From: Lepidurus packardi
Lineage: Eukaryota > Arthropoda > Branchiopoda > Notostraca > Triopsidae
Assembly: GCA_023053545.1 (NCBI GenBank)
Contig: JAKZAN010000001.1
Location: 9,816,565-9,880,564, forward strand
Length of the DNA: 64,000 nt
Direction: 5' to 3'
A model generated the notes under the pieces. That model did not search any database, had not been told where the DNA came from, and was given only the letters and a program-made list of their open reading frames with translations. Shown piece by piece: positions 40,688 through 52,110 of this stretch (its first letter is position 1; every line of letters starts with the position of its first letter). The position numbers and the translations under genes are program-made.

Positions 40688-43600
40688 TTAGCGAGGAGGC
40701 GGGGCACCTAGTTTGAGTTCTAACAAGTTTGAAAGGGCAGGTTCATCGTCCGCATGGACTACAATCCGAGAAAGCGCATTAGAATCTCGACTACTGGCTT
40801 CCAAATGTTCCACCAACGGCAATCGCGAAGGACTCTTTTGGCTCTGTTTCCAATCGAACACGTTTTTCACTTGTGTTTCCTAATTTGTGAAAATTAAATC
40901 TCTAAACTTGTTAAAACAAAAAAAGAACTACCATCGCCAGAATTTCCACGTTGTCACTCCGAGATTCTTCTGAATTCGGAGCCATAACCTGACAATGAGT
41001 CAACACTCCTGGGCTGCATACTACGCATGGCAAAATGCTACCTTCTAGGGAAACACAAGTTTCATGGAATACGTGAGAGCACCTATTTCCATAAACAGTT
41101 AAATATAAAAGGAGTGGTGCGAGAGAAAACTTGTTACTTGTACGCAATAATTTGTCCTACATTAGCCCAGCCTTTACTGCATAATTGGCAATACGAGTCT
41201 CGGAGCGCTAAACCCTTTCGCGACGCCATTTGCAATTTTCGTATTTGCGAATGCAGGCCACTAAGCACTAAACGAGTAGTTGCTTCGAACAAATGTGATT
41301 CGTAGCGGTACGATTCCAACATAGCTAGAAATTAAACAAACTGAACGCCATCAACAGAATTAAAAAACAGAAGATGTTTTTACCTAGGATAAGGTGGCGC
41401 ACCTGTCCTAAATTAGTCGACGCTGTCCCTGGATCTTTCAGCACCTTTTCCAGTAATACAGGTAACCGCACCTGGCCTTGGGAACTCGCTAAAATCCACT
41501 GGGTCAATTCTTCCAACCCTAAAAAGGAATTAAACAAAAATAAACCATAAAAAACGAATAATCCAAATTACCTTTGCGCACGTCCGGTTGGATGACCTCA
41601 CTTCGTAGACGCTGGGGTAGAAGCACCGTGTCCAATAAATTTAACCACGCCTCTTCACGCTCCTCTTCTGTCCATCCGGAAATATTTTGGATACAAAACT
41701 CCACCGCCAATTCTGGCCCATCTAGTGGCCATTCTTCCTGCTCTAAAGCCTAAGAAAATAATATTTAAAAATGCTTATGAATCAGAAAAATTGTTCGTGC
41801 TTTTTGCGTTAGCTGTTTCAAGTGTTTCAACAGTAAAAACCACGCCTTTTTTAGGTCTCCTTGACACTCCAAAATGTAAGCTTGAGCATCCAATAACCCT
41901 CGAGTTTCACATACCTTTATTTTCAAAAAGCAAATAATTAAAACCGAATTAACTAATTTATTTGTGGAACTTACTTCCAGTAAGTCAGAAAAGTCCTTAT
42001 CAGCTTTAGATTTTAAAAAAGGTAGGACATGAGCTGGATGCCTTTCAGCCATGGAAAACACAAACTCCTTTTGCCAAACTTTGGCATTTAGACCCAAAAA
42101 TCGTCTAGAATGAATCAATATTAAGTCAGCGTCCGTTAAGAAGAGATATTAAGTTAAAAGCAAAATAAATAACACTTACACATCCTTTAGTAACGCCTTC
42201 AGCAAACAATATTTTTGTTCAGCATTATTCCCCAAGGTTTCCAATGCTTTTGAAGCCAAATTGACGCCATATTCCAAGATTAAAAATCCAGTTTCTTCAG
42301 CACTAATATCCATCAATTCCTACAAACCATACAAACAGAGAAAGGTTACAAATACGTAAGAAGCGTAGAAACTTTACGTTCAGATGCTCCATTATTAGGC
42401 TTTTTAGTATTTCTTCCGTTTCTTCACTCTTTGCGTCTTTCAGAAAGATAAAAACTTTGCTTCGGTGTTCAGGAAACTGCAAATAATTGTCAACAATTCC
42501 TCGCGTATCCCCACGTCTCTCATACAGTACCTGACAAACCTGGAAGCTAAAATAAAAATAAAGTAATTAAAAAGGAACAAATTCACTATTTTTACTAAGA
42601 AAAAATTAACATTTGCTTACAACCCAGCTTCTTTCGCTAGCAGAAGCAAATTGTCAAACATTTCCTCATCCAAGAACTTGGCCGCAGGTCCTTGCAGCAA
42701 CTCCAACAATGCCTGTTGCTTTTCTTCCTGCCGAGCGACACTGGCAGTGGTTTCAAAAGGTGTAAGCACTCCTTCTATCACTCGTTGTAATAATGGCCGG
42801 TCCATTTCCATCTCCTGACTCCCTCCCATCAATCTAGCCACGAATGTAAAGAGAGACCCAATCTGGCTTTCCTGGTATTCAAAGAATTGAAAATTTAAAC
42901 ATCAAACACATTTCAAATTCAAGCTCACTTACGCTAAAATCTTGACTTTCCAGCATAATGTTGACTAGAATATCCACAAAGCGTTGCTTTTGTCTTAAAC
43001 CCATGTTTTGGGTAAATTCGGGCTCTTCAAACGCCAAAGAAAGCACATTTAGAAACTCTATCGTATTAAACCGCAACAATATCCTAAAATAAGGCAAGTA
43101 AGCTTCGAAATACATCCGAGAAACAAAAATACCTTAAGTGAGGATAGGCTTGTTCTTCGTCTGGTGCCTTTTTGCTATGTAAACAGGTTAAACAGGCCAA
43201 TATTTGCTGTTTGACGACTCCCCGTCGCTCCAATGGTATGAAACCTTGCGAATAATTGCGACCAGCCAAGCAGGATGAAATGTAGACCAGTATCGTATTT
43301 CCCAGAGTGATGTCCTCCACTATTAAATTTTCTGGTTAATTTTCTGGCTTATTCATCCAAATATAACATATGCGGTTTACATTTTTGGCTCAGTTCTCGC
43401 AACAAGTCTTCTAGTGGCGTAACGTAGTCCTGCAATCCTTGATTATAAAGATAGATAATGATGTCATACAGGCCATATTCCTGTCCCAGCTTCATTAATT
43501 GATGAATATTTAATGAAACGACTTGGATGTGGCAAACGCACGCTTCCAACGCCTTAATAGTACAGTTAGTAGTTTACTGATAGCAGATTAAATGTTAAAA

Positions 43601-45888
43601 GAGAACATTTACTTTGAATTTGGCCTGCTCCGCATAATAATTGATGAATTCTTGGCAAATAGCTGGAGGAATGTCTGACAATTGATCCTTTAGGATCCAT
43701 TCTTCTAAGGCTTCCAAAAATGCAACCTGTGCCCTATTTACGCCCTCCACACCAGCACTCAAGTTTTCCCACAGCAACTCCCTAAAAAACATTCGTAAAA
43801 TTTTAAAAATATCTGATAACGCACAAGGTATTCTTGAAGCTTGGTAGTAATTAATTTCAATTTGCCAAAAACTAGGTAAAGCGAAGCTTACTTTTGATCC
43901 AAAACTACCGAGAATTTCACTGCCAGCTGTAAAAGCGCAGGAAAACGTTCAGGGCTTTGTCCTAACTGCATTTCTTCCACCATGAGTAAAACGTCTTGAA
44001 TAAACTGATGCAGCATGGACAAAAGTTTTCCTCTCACGGCTTTTCTCTTATCCTCCCAGCTCCCGTGTAGGCCAAAACTGACCGAGCTTTTATCTTCCAG
44101 GAAATCCTGGCCTAACTGAAACGCTTGACTATATTCTTTCTACGAAATTTTGTAAAAATTAGTTTCTTAGACTTCGAAGTATGGCTACAATACCTGCTGC
44201 ATTAAACAATCTAATCGTTCGTTCCAGTTCCTCAAAGTTAAAACATGTAAGCCGTCTCCTAGGACCAAAACTTGCCCGGCGTGTACTACAAACGAACCAT
44301 AACACGCACTTTTCCCCACCATGGCCTAGAATTAGTCCATTACGTAACAAAAGCTGAATGCATGATAGGAGAGAAACAAGTTTCTAATGAATTTAATATG
44401 TATAAGTTACCATAGCTTCGCTCACATTGCCCCCAGTGGCTTCTCCAGCAAAAAACTCACTGGCTGTCACCATTCGGCAATCACTTAAATGTACTTCTTC
44501 CAATCGCTGCTGCAGTTTGACATCCCAGACGTGAACTATATTTTCTTCTCGCTCTAACAAGGCCAATGTCCGACTGCTGAGCCAGCCAAACGCCTGTAAT
44601 CCGAAATTGACTGTCACGTGGAGTAATGGGGCAAAGTGCAACTTTTCGTCCTCATCTAGTCCGAGCTGGTAAAAGTGTAAATTGTGTTGCCGTCCAAAAG
44701 CAAGTACTGGATCCATGGTCCGTTTTTCACCCACTTGGACTACCACACATTGCCAAGCCACCATGGGAGGGGCAGTAGCTGCTCCGGGTAAAGGATGTGA
44801 GAAGAGGATCTTGATCTGTGGACGCACTCTCAGGACGATAACTTTGCTCAAGGTGGCCATGGCTACAATTATATGCGAATCTCTGAGAGCTGCGGAGGTA
44901 AGAGGAATGCTTTGGGTCATTAAAGGTTCTAGAGCGACCACTTCGCCTCGACTGCCTGAGAAGAGACAACGACTAGAGTGCGATCTCACGCCCAGTCTGC
45001 GTTGGAATGATAGTTCGAAAACATTGCCTCCACTGTCGCCAATCAGGGCCAAAAGAGAAGAGTTTGTGAACTACAAAAACATAAAACAAAAGTCAATAGA
45101 TTCATTAGGAATTAAATTAGAAGGGTTTTCTTTACTCTGAGGAGAAGGACAGCGGTGTCCGGAGGATGAATTTCGGTAAGGATTCGGAGTAGTTTGCCAT
45201 CATTGAGAGCATACATGTACAAATCGCCTTTGGCGAAACCCACAAGAATGCGGGTGCATTCTGGATTGATGGCTAATGCGGAAACAGCGTTTGCTGGGTT
45301 AGTACTGTTATCACCTTTGGGTACAGACCCCAAGAACCATTTGAGAACTTGCTGACTATCAAAGACTAAAACCAGGCCTCTGGATGTGCCGACTGCGATC
45401 CAATTGCACATGGTGACGACGGTGGGAGTACCAGCGTTGGCCTTTTCCTAAACAAAATATTTGTATAAACACAGTTAGCCACAGAGGATTCAAACCTTTG
45501 CTGAAACTAATTGGGCGGAAAGCCCTTTTAAGACTATGTGCCTCACAATGCTACTACCGAGCACAGTATTAGGTTTTGAGGGCTTTTTGACAGAATTCTC
45601 ATTGTCACGTTTGAGGAAGGTGCTGCTGTCGCTTGAAACGGGCATACCGTCGGTTTCTTCTGCGTTTCCAAGCACAGCTTGAATATACTCGGCTTCCGAA
45701 AGGCTGCCATTATAGGCTGGGTGATTATCAGGAATCAAGGCATCTGAGAGAATGAATTCGGGCCGTCTACCGTGCTCTATGCCATTCAAACCATCCTGCC
45801 ATAAAGACATAAATTTCTATATTTCGAAAAATATTCAAAGAATAAAGAATAAAAAAATTACAAGGCTCTGACGGTCTGGTGTATCCAT
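40688..45888 (-). CDS. VPS8: VPS8, CORVET tethering complex subunit (20 exons)
   Basis: Minus-strand exons: 45888-45862, 45795-45496, 45447-45136, 45070-44411, 44325-44194, 44139-43892, 43781-43613, 43552-43381, 43319-43133, 43083-42933, 42871-42621, 42546-42377, 42319-42180, 42104-41975, 41914-41801, 41749-41572, 41518-41384, 41324-41138, 41082-40932, 40879-40688. About 1330 residues against 1428 in human. VPS8 signatures: SSIVRHIVLKGLSAQLVSAK, IAVGTSRGLVLVFD, GFAKGDLYMYALNDGKLLR, DSGGNVFELSF, SRCLFSGSRGEV (N-terminal beta-propeller). A long helical solenoid follows. The C-terminal RING has YCQLC, KCSHVFHETC and LPCVVC. CORVET tethers early endosomes with Rab5. Introns are mostly 45-65 bases. 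Intron 41750-41800 appears to be GC-AG. Confidence 0.95.
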
Positions 45889-46589
45889 AATTTATTTTAA
45901 TAAAGTCGAAGCATATCTTTGTAACCCTGTGCTGTGCCGGTGTCCTACATTAAAAAAGGCAAAAGTAATTAAAAATTTTAAACTTATTATGATATGACTT
46001 AGTATGGTACCTGGTAGTTTTCTAGGTGCCTAACTGTAAACTTAGGAAGAATAACTTACACACAACAAGATTTGACTTGTTTTCTGCTTTTGTTGATGCC
46101 GATGTTAAGCTAGCCTGACCCTCTCTTGTTTACATCTAATAGCTGCAACTCGCATAAAAGCGGGTTCAGGCATGTTGTAGGTGGAGTCTGAAAGCAGCAA
46201 AACGCATAAAAGCGGGTTCATACATGTTTTAAAGAGGGAGTAAGGATTCAAAATGAATAAATATATGTTATAGAAAGAGGCCAACATACATGTTCTGACT
46301 TAAGAACCCCTATGTCAATTATGTACATTAACCGAGTAATTAGTTATTCAGCAGTTTAAGTTCCGCCCCTTTCCGACAAATTTCAAATTTTCCTATTCTT
46401 ATAACACGGTGGGACAGTTGGCCGGAGAGCTAGCGCCTTTACCTATTAGCGCATTCAAAATCGGACCTTCGATTTATAGGATCGGCGCCATTACATTTCG
46501 TTTGAGTGCAAAAATAAGTCTCTAGGTGCTTTGGTTAATTTACAAGTTCGATCATAATAGATTGTCTTTTTCTTCGCGCCATCACGCGA
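45889..46589. other. Region upstream of VPS8 with a short direct repeat
   Basis: No supported gene. An 18-base block (CGCATAAAAGCGGGTTCA) at 46151-46168 recurs at 46203-46220, 52 bases apart, with further similarity after it (CATGTT). It could be promoter-associated, but no function is shown. Confidence 0.5.
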
Positions 46590-46599
46590 TCACCATAAC

Positions 46600-46850
46600 T
46601 TGCCGTCCTGCCGGGCCGAGACCGGTTCCTGAGAGCCTTTGAGCAAGTTTCCAGTCGGCTTCGCACTCGAAAGCCATCCCTGCCAATGGGAGCGCACAAG
46701 GCGGTTCCGACTATTCACGTAACGCCCCGAGAAGAGTTTTCTTTTCTGCTTGAGGGGTCGAGACCCTGGAATTCTGTCGCGCAGCGATAGGGTTTTGACA
46801 CCGAAGAACGCCGCAGGTCTGTGGCGTCCGTAGGTTCCATAGGTGGATAA
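46600..46850 (+). pseudogene. 28S rRNA gene fragment (degenerate)
   Basis: The plus strand contains a block resembling the inner part of animal large-subunit rRNA. It includes GAGAAGAGTTTTCTTTTCTG followed by CCCTGGAATTCTGTCGC, GATAGGG and GTGGCGTCCG, in the order expected for the 28S region just before the GGTGAGCTC segment. Surrounding 28S sequence is missing or changed, so this is an isolated fragment and not a working rRNA gene. Confidence 0.6.
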
Positions 46851-46976
46851 AGTTGCTTTTGCCTGACTTACCTGATGTGAACGAACGCTCAGATAATCCA
46901 AGACCATAGAAAAATTACTCTTGTAATCTGGTCAGAGACGGATCTTAAAAAAGTTCTGCCGTCCCTAGAGACGTAC

Positions 46977-47327
46977 TTGAATTCTGTACGTCAGTCAGAA
47001 GTTACCCGGACGTACGAGGACTTTTTGCATTCAGAGTTATCGGAATATTGCTTAGCCTGTTTATCGTTGCCAATTTCTAATGCTTTTGAAGAAAGAGTCC
47101 TGTCGCAAGTGACGTGCGTAAAGAGTAAACTGCGCAATAGAATTGAGATTAAAATACTTGACGCACTTGTTGGAATTAAGTCGTACCTTTCCAGTAGAAA
47201 TTTGTGTTGCAAGGAATTTCAAGTGACAGCTGCAATGCTTCAGTACATCCGCAGCAACATGTACAACGATAATAGTGAAGATGAAGTTGATGTTGAAGAC
47301 TTCACGATTGTGGCATACTTCGAATAG
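46977..47327 (+). pseudogene. hAT-type transposase C-terminal (dimerisation) fragment
   Basis: About 116 codons without the rest of a transposase. It contains LACLSLPISNAFEERVLSQV, then VKSKLRNRIEIKILDAL, then CCKEFQVTAAMLQYI. This is the typical hAT C-terminal dimerisation region as found in ZBED/SCAND3-like domesticated or decayed copies. No ATG-led upstream domain, zinc finger or catalytic part is seen, so it is a fragment. Confidence 0.7.
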
Positions 47328-47960
47328 CATTTTTTTTTATCGCTATAGTACTTACTGCCCATGTTTAGAGAATTATTTGTTTTTCCTGGATGTAACATGT
47401 ATAAATGTTTTGGTTAACTTGCTCTACCTATATTTCTGCCTTTTGTTAACCCAGAAAGGCCCTCACTTGTAATAATCTAAAATTAATCTCTTTAACATGC
47501 AATTTTGATTGGAATGTATACATGCCAAAAGCAAATTCGTGTGGGTTTCAATTCCCAAAAATAATTATCTCTTTGTGATAATAAAATAACGTAATCAAGT
47601 GTGGTATTATTGAGTCGGGGTTTGTATTCTATTTTGCTTAACGATGAGTATGAGTATAACTTTAATCCGAAAGATTTTTCCAACATTAATTTAATAGGAA
47701 AATTGGTCGCAGTGGTATCGCAGAAGTTTTCCACAATTTAGTGGAGTTATTGTCTTAAAACTTCGAAGTTTAAACACTTTTTTAAAAATCGGTTGCTTTT
47801 GGTTTGTTTTGGAAGGCCGGTAGTTTATTTCGGTTTGTTTTTCAGGTTACTTTGGTTTGCTGATTCAGAAGAAATCTGGCAACCCTGATGTTGATAATAA
47901 TATGTTAGGTATTGTTTTGTTACAAAACAATACCTATTTTTTGTTATTGTTTTGCTACAT
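47328..47960. other. AT-rich spacer before the complete LINE
   Basis: No supported gene. It ends at the target-site duplication of the LINE. Confidence 0.5.
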
Positions 47961-47972
47961 ATGCCACACTCT
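47961..47972. repeat. Target-site duplication of the complete LINE, 3' side
   Basis: ATGCCACACTCT here is repeated exactly at 53761-53772 and flanks the LINE on the side of its (AAG)n tail. Confidence 0.88.
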
Positions 47973-48254
47973 TCTTCTTCTTCTTGTCGTTTAAAGTCGA
48001 TCCGCGCCATCTACCGGGTGCATTGTCGACTGCCGCTTTCAAACTGGAGTTTTCTTCGGTTCCTTCTCTGATTCTTAGGTTTATTCATCCCTGGGTTCTT
48101 TGGGTTATCTTTGGACTTTACAATGGTTGTTTGGAATGGACGTGCTTAGAGGTCTACTAGTCCCGACACCACTACTATTCCCCATTTTTGTTGGTGCTCG
48201 TGTATCCAAATTGCCAATAATACACCATGACTAGCCATATGTGTCAGCCTTTCC

Positions 48255-48255
<1 letters not shown>

Positions 48256-48293
<38 letters not shown>
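48256..48293 (-). repeat. Internal A-run and G-run in the LINE 3' UTR
   Basis: Just after the ORF2 stop the element has about 30 A followed by about 10 G (minus strand). About 280 bases of unique 3' UTR come after it. The same order is found in copy B near 28726-28763, so it belongs to the element and is not the insertion tail. Confidence 0.85.
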
Positions 48294-48296
<3 letters not shown>

Positions 48297-51200
48297 CTAT
48301 GTTGATGATTTTTGTAAGCTTTATATACTCCACTAGTAGGTTTCTCATTTTATACTGTCTCTCCTGGTCTATGTTTCCAAAGCCCAGTAAGTTTTCTAGT
48401 CTAAAGTCCACTTTCAATTTTTCCACCTTATTTTTCCAGATATTTCTTTCATTTTCGTATTCTAAGCAGTGTAACAATTTATGTTCGACCGTGTCGTTTC
48501 GCATTCCGCACCCTTCGCAATTGTCCGTATCTTTTAGTTGGAATCTATACAACCATGCTCCCACTTTGGCATGGTTGCATCTTAATCTTAGTAAAGCTAC
48601 TGAGACTCTTCTGTTGGGATGGTCCAGCCATGGAAGGGGTTTTAATCTTCGAGCGTGTTGCACTATTGTTTGTTGGGATTCTTCTTTTAGGTATCTACAA
48701 ATCCTTTGCTCGTTTTTTTCTCTATATACCGTAACTAACTCTGAACTTGTTAAACCCCGTTCGTTTTGGCAGTCCGTGTCCCTCCCGAGTTTGGCTGCTA
48801 AGTCAGCTTTTTCGTTTCCGGCTATCCCTTCGTGTCCTGGTATCCATTGTATAACTATAGTTCTCCCTTGCTTTTTATGTTTTAAAAGTGAGTCTTGTAT
48901 TTCTTGGACTAGCCGGAAGTATTTTTTGTTACCGTACTTTTTGATAGCTGTGACCGCCGCTCGTGAGTCTGTGAGTATTACGTAGGTAGCCATCTCTACA
49001 TTTTCGATTGTTTTTATTGCCTCTTTAATGCCAACAAGCTCTGCTGCCATTACAGACGAGTACTTTGGCAGGGCGAAGGCTATCAACTGATCTTTGAATT
49101 CTATAAAGATGCCTACTCCTACCTTACCTTCTTCATCTCTTGGGCCATCTGTAAAGATCTTTTTGCAGTCTTTGTACTTATTTTCTAGATACTCGTTTAT
49201 TATGCTCTGTCTGCCCGTTTGTGACCCTAATTTTGTTTTTAATTTTGGTATTTCTTCCACAATCTTTCCTGGCTCAAAATCCCACGGTGGTATTAGATTG
49301 TCAAAAAGGTTTCCTTTTTCTACTTCCGGGATTCCATATGCGTCCTGCAAGGCTGTGATCTGATTTTGTATTCTGCTTCCTGTATGGTCTAGTACTCTGA
49401 ATACTACTTCGTCTTCGTGGAAACTCTCCATCATCCTAAATCTGTAGCCTACTGCCAGTTCTTCCCATCTTTCCCTCAGCGGGGGGATACCTGTGATACA
49501 CGTGAGTACCGGTATGGGTGTGGTCTTTGTGGCCCTAGAGATGATTCTCAGGGCTCTGTTCTGAACAGTTTCTAACTTCTTCAATAGGGCTTTGTTTGCA
49601 TCTTTAAAGATCATTGCAGCGTATTCCAGCTTGGCTCGTATCAGTCCTTTGTACAGGGTAATTAGGGTCTTTTTGTTTGCCCCCCAGCTCGTTCCCGCCA
49701 ATTTTTGAAGCACTCCGATCGCTCTGAGCCCTGTTTCTCTTAAATTGTCTACGTGTTGTCTAAAGATTAAGCCTTTGTCTAACGTTACTCCTAGAAATTT
49801 TCCTGTCTTGGTTATTTCTATTTCACGGCCTTTTATTTTTATTTTAACCCTTTCTTTGATCTTCCTCTTCCGGGTGATGATAAGACATTTAGATTTCTCT
49901 GTTGAAATTTCGAACCCGTTTCTATTAGCCCACGCTTCTGCCTCTCGTGCCACTACTGCCGTCCGTCTTAATGCCTCCTCTAGCTTTTTATCTCTCGTCC
50001 ACGTTGCAATATCATCAACGTAAATGGAGTAATTCACTCTTGTCAAATCCATGGGAAAGTCACTTAACATTACATTTAAGAGCCATGGACTAAGGACGGA
50101 CCCTTGTGGCATTCCTTTACTCAGGAGGATCTTTGATGATGTTGTTGCTCCTATTCTCACTTCTAGGGTTCTATTTTTGAGCATATTTTTGACTGTAAGA
50201 AGGATTCTTCCCCTAACTCCGATTCCTCCCAACTTGGCCAGTAGAACATTAATCCAGACTGAATCGTACGCTTGTTTAAGATCCAGCATTAACACCGCTG
50301 TCGAGTCTCCTGATTGCAGTGAGTCTTTGCAGTCTTCCTTCAACCTGACTAGGTTATCTATGGTACTTCTGCCTGGTCTAAAGCCGGTTTGCATGCTTGA
50401 GAAAAGTTTATACCTTTCGCTTATCCAATTTAGTCTTCTCACTAAAAGCCTTTCAAAAATTTTGGCCACACATGAAATAAGTGATATTGGCCTGTATGAT
50501 TCCATACTTTCTGGATCTTTTCCTGCTTTTAGAATTGGTATGACGAGCGCGTTGGTCCACTCCCGCGGCACGTGTCCTTCTTTTAATATTTCATTGTATA
50601 TTTCTAGCAGTCTGCCTTTGAAATTCTGAGGTAATTTGCTCAAAAGCGTGTAATGTACTAGGTCTCTGCCCTGACTTGTGTGAGGTAGCTTGGACATTAC
50701 GTCCGAAAATTCCCAGTTTGAGAAAGGTTTTTCTAATTCAGGCCATCTGCTATTTTCCGTCACATAGTTGTTAATTTGGTCTTCTAGGTTCTGATTTTCT
50801 CGCTCTTTCTCACCAGTCAAATTTTCGTTTACCTGGACGCTCGCAAAATGTTGCGCCATTTCTTCTGCTATTTCCTCTTCTGACGGATACTGGTTCCTCG
50901 CCGTCTTCATGTTGTGTGTCGATCCCTTACCCCTCTTGCCTTCCATACAGCCAATTAATCTCCAGAGTTCCTTCAAATTTGAGTTGCCCATTTTTTCTAC
51001 CTTTTCCCTCCAGGATCTCCTTTTTTCGCTTCTCACTGTCCGTTTGCACAGTGCTTGTGCTTTTTTGTATTGCTCCCTGTTCTCGTCCGTGGGGTGGTTT
51101 TTAAAATTCCTGTACTTTTGTCTCACTATTCCCAATTCTTTACTACAGTCTTCGTTCCACCACGGCCTTCTGTTATTTTTCCTAATCCGTCTATGTTCGC

Positions 51201-52110
51201 CTTGATCTCGTCTTGAACTCCCTCCCTTTAACCTTATGTGATGTTTGCTAGTTTGTATGATTATGTCAATAAATTTGGTGTATTTTTCTTCTAAACTACC
51301 ATTTTCAGTTATCTTCTTTATGTCCGTATTTCTTAACTCTTCAGTCCACATTTGCCACTTTGCATTAACAAAATCCCATTTATATGCCGAGCTATTGGCG
51401 ATTACTGTTGAATTTGATTCTATTTTGACTACCTGAGGGATGTGGTCGCTCAGCAGGACTGCCCCATTTCTTACTGTTGTTTTCGTTATTAAATCAGTGG
51501 TTACAAAACACAGGTCTAGCGTTGAATTTTGCCCATTTCCGCCTATATATGTTTCGGCACCTTTTTCAGTTGTGAGTTGTAGGTCTTCCCAATCTTCCAG
51601 GAAGTTGAACAGTGTTCTACCTCTTCTGTCTGTTATCCTGCTTCCCCACAGGCTATGATGCGAATTAAAATCCCCTATTAAGATCCCACTTTCCCCTTTC
51701 CCAATTTGTCCCATGTAATGCTGAAATTCTTGAGTTGTAATTCTATGTTGGTTATCTTTTTCTTGCAAATATGCTCCTGTTATGAATACGTTCTTTTCCC
51801 TTCCGATAATTTTTATCGCTATTATTTCCATGGCACCGTTTCTGAACGGTCTAAGAACAATTTTTTTCCATCTTATGTTCTCTTTTACCCAAAAAAGTAC
51901 GCCCCCACCCCTGTTTTCACCTTCTCTATCAATTCTGTGTTCTTTATATCCCCTGATGCTCACTTTCTCGTTTCTTTTCAACCATGTTTCGCAGATAAAG
52001 ATTACATCTACTTTCCTACTTAACTCGCTTACATATGCTATTAATGCATCTGCGTTTGCCCTTAGGCTTCTGGCGTTCCAAAAGATTACTGTTAATTCCT
52101 CGTTATCCAC
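48292..52110 (-). CDS. LINE ORF2: endonuclease, reverse transcriptase, RNase H
   Basis: 1272 codons, open throughout. Residues 1-230 are an APE-type endonuclease (FWNARS, FICETWL, GDFNSHHSLWGSRI, LLSDHIP). About 480-760 is a reverse transcriptase with PISLISCVAKIFERLL, MLDLKQAYDSVW, MPQGSVLSPWLLNV and the YVDD active site. About 960-1090 is RNase H with FTDGP, MAAELVG, ILTDSRAAV and IPGHEGIAGNEKADLAAK, so the D-E-D-D/H set is present. A CCHC-like CEGCGMRNDTVEHKLLHC lies near residue 1190. The frame overlaps ORF1 by 19 bases in another frame and begins at GTG, with an in-frame stop just upstream. The first in-frame ATG is codon 94, inside the endonuclease. Translation may need reinitiation, a non-AUG start or frameshifting, or the copy is dead. 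Confidence 0.95.

Noticed and set aside
46151..46220. Two direct repeats considered as a CRISPR-like or regulatory array
   Set aside because: Only two copies, no regular spacers, in an animal genome. Kept only as a short direct repeat.
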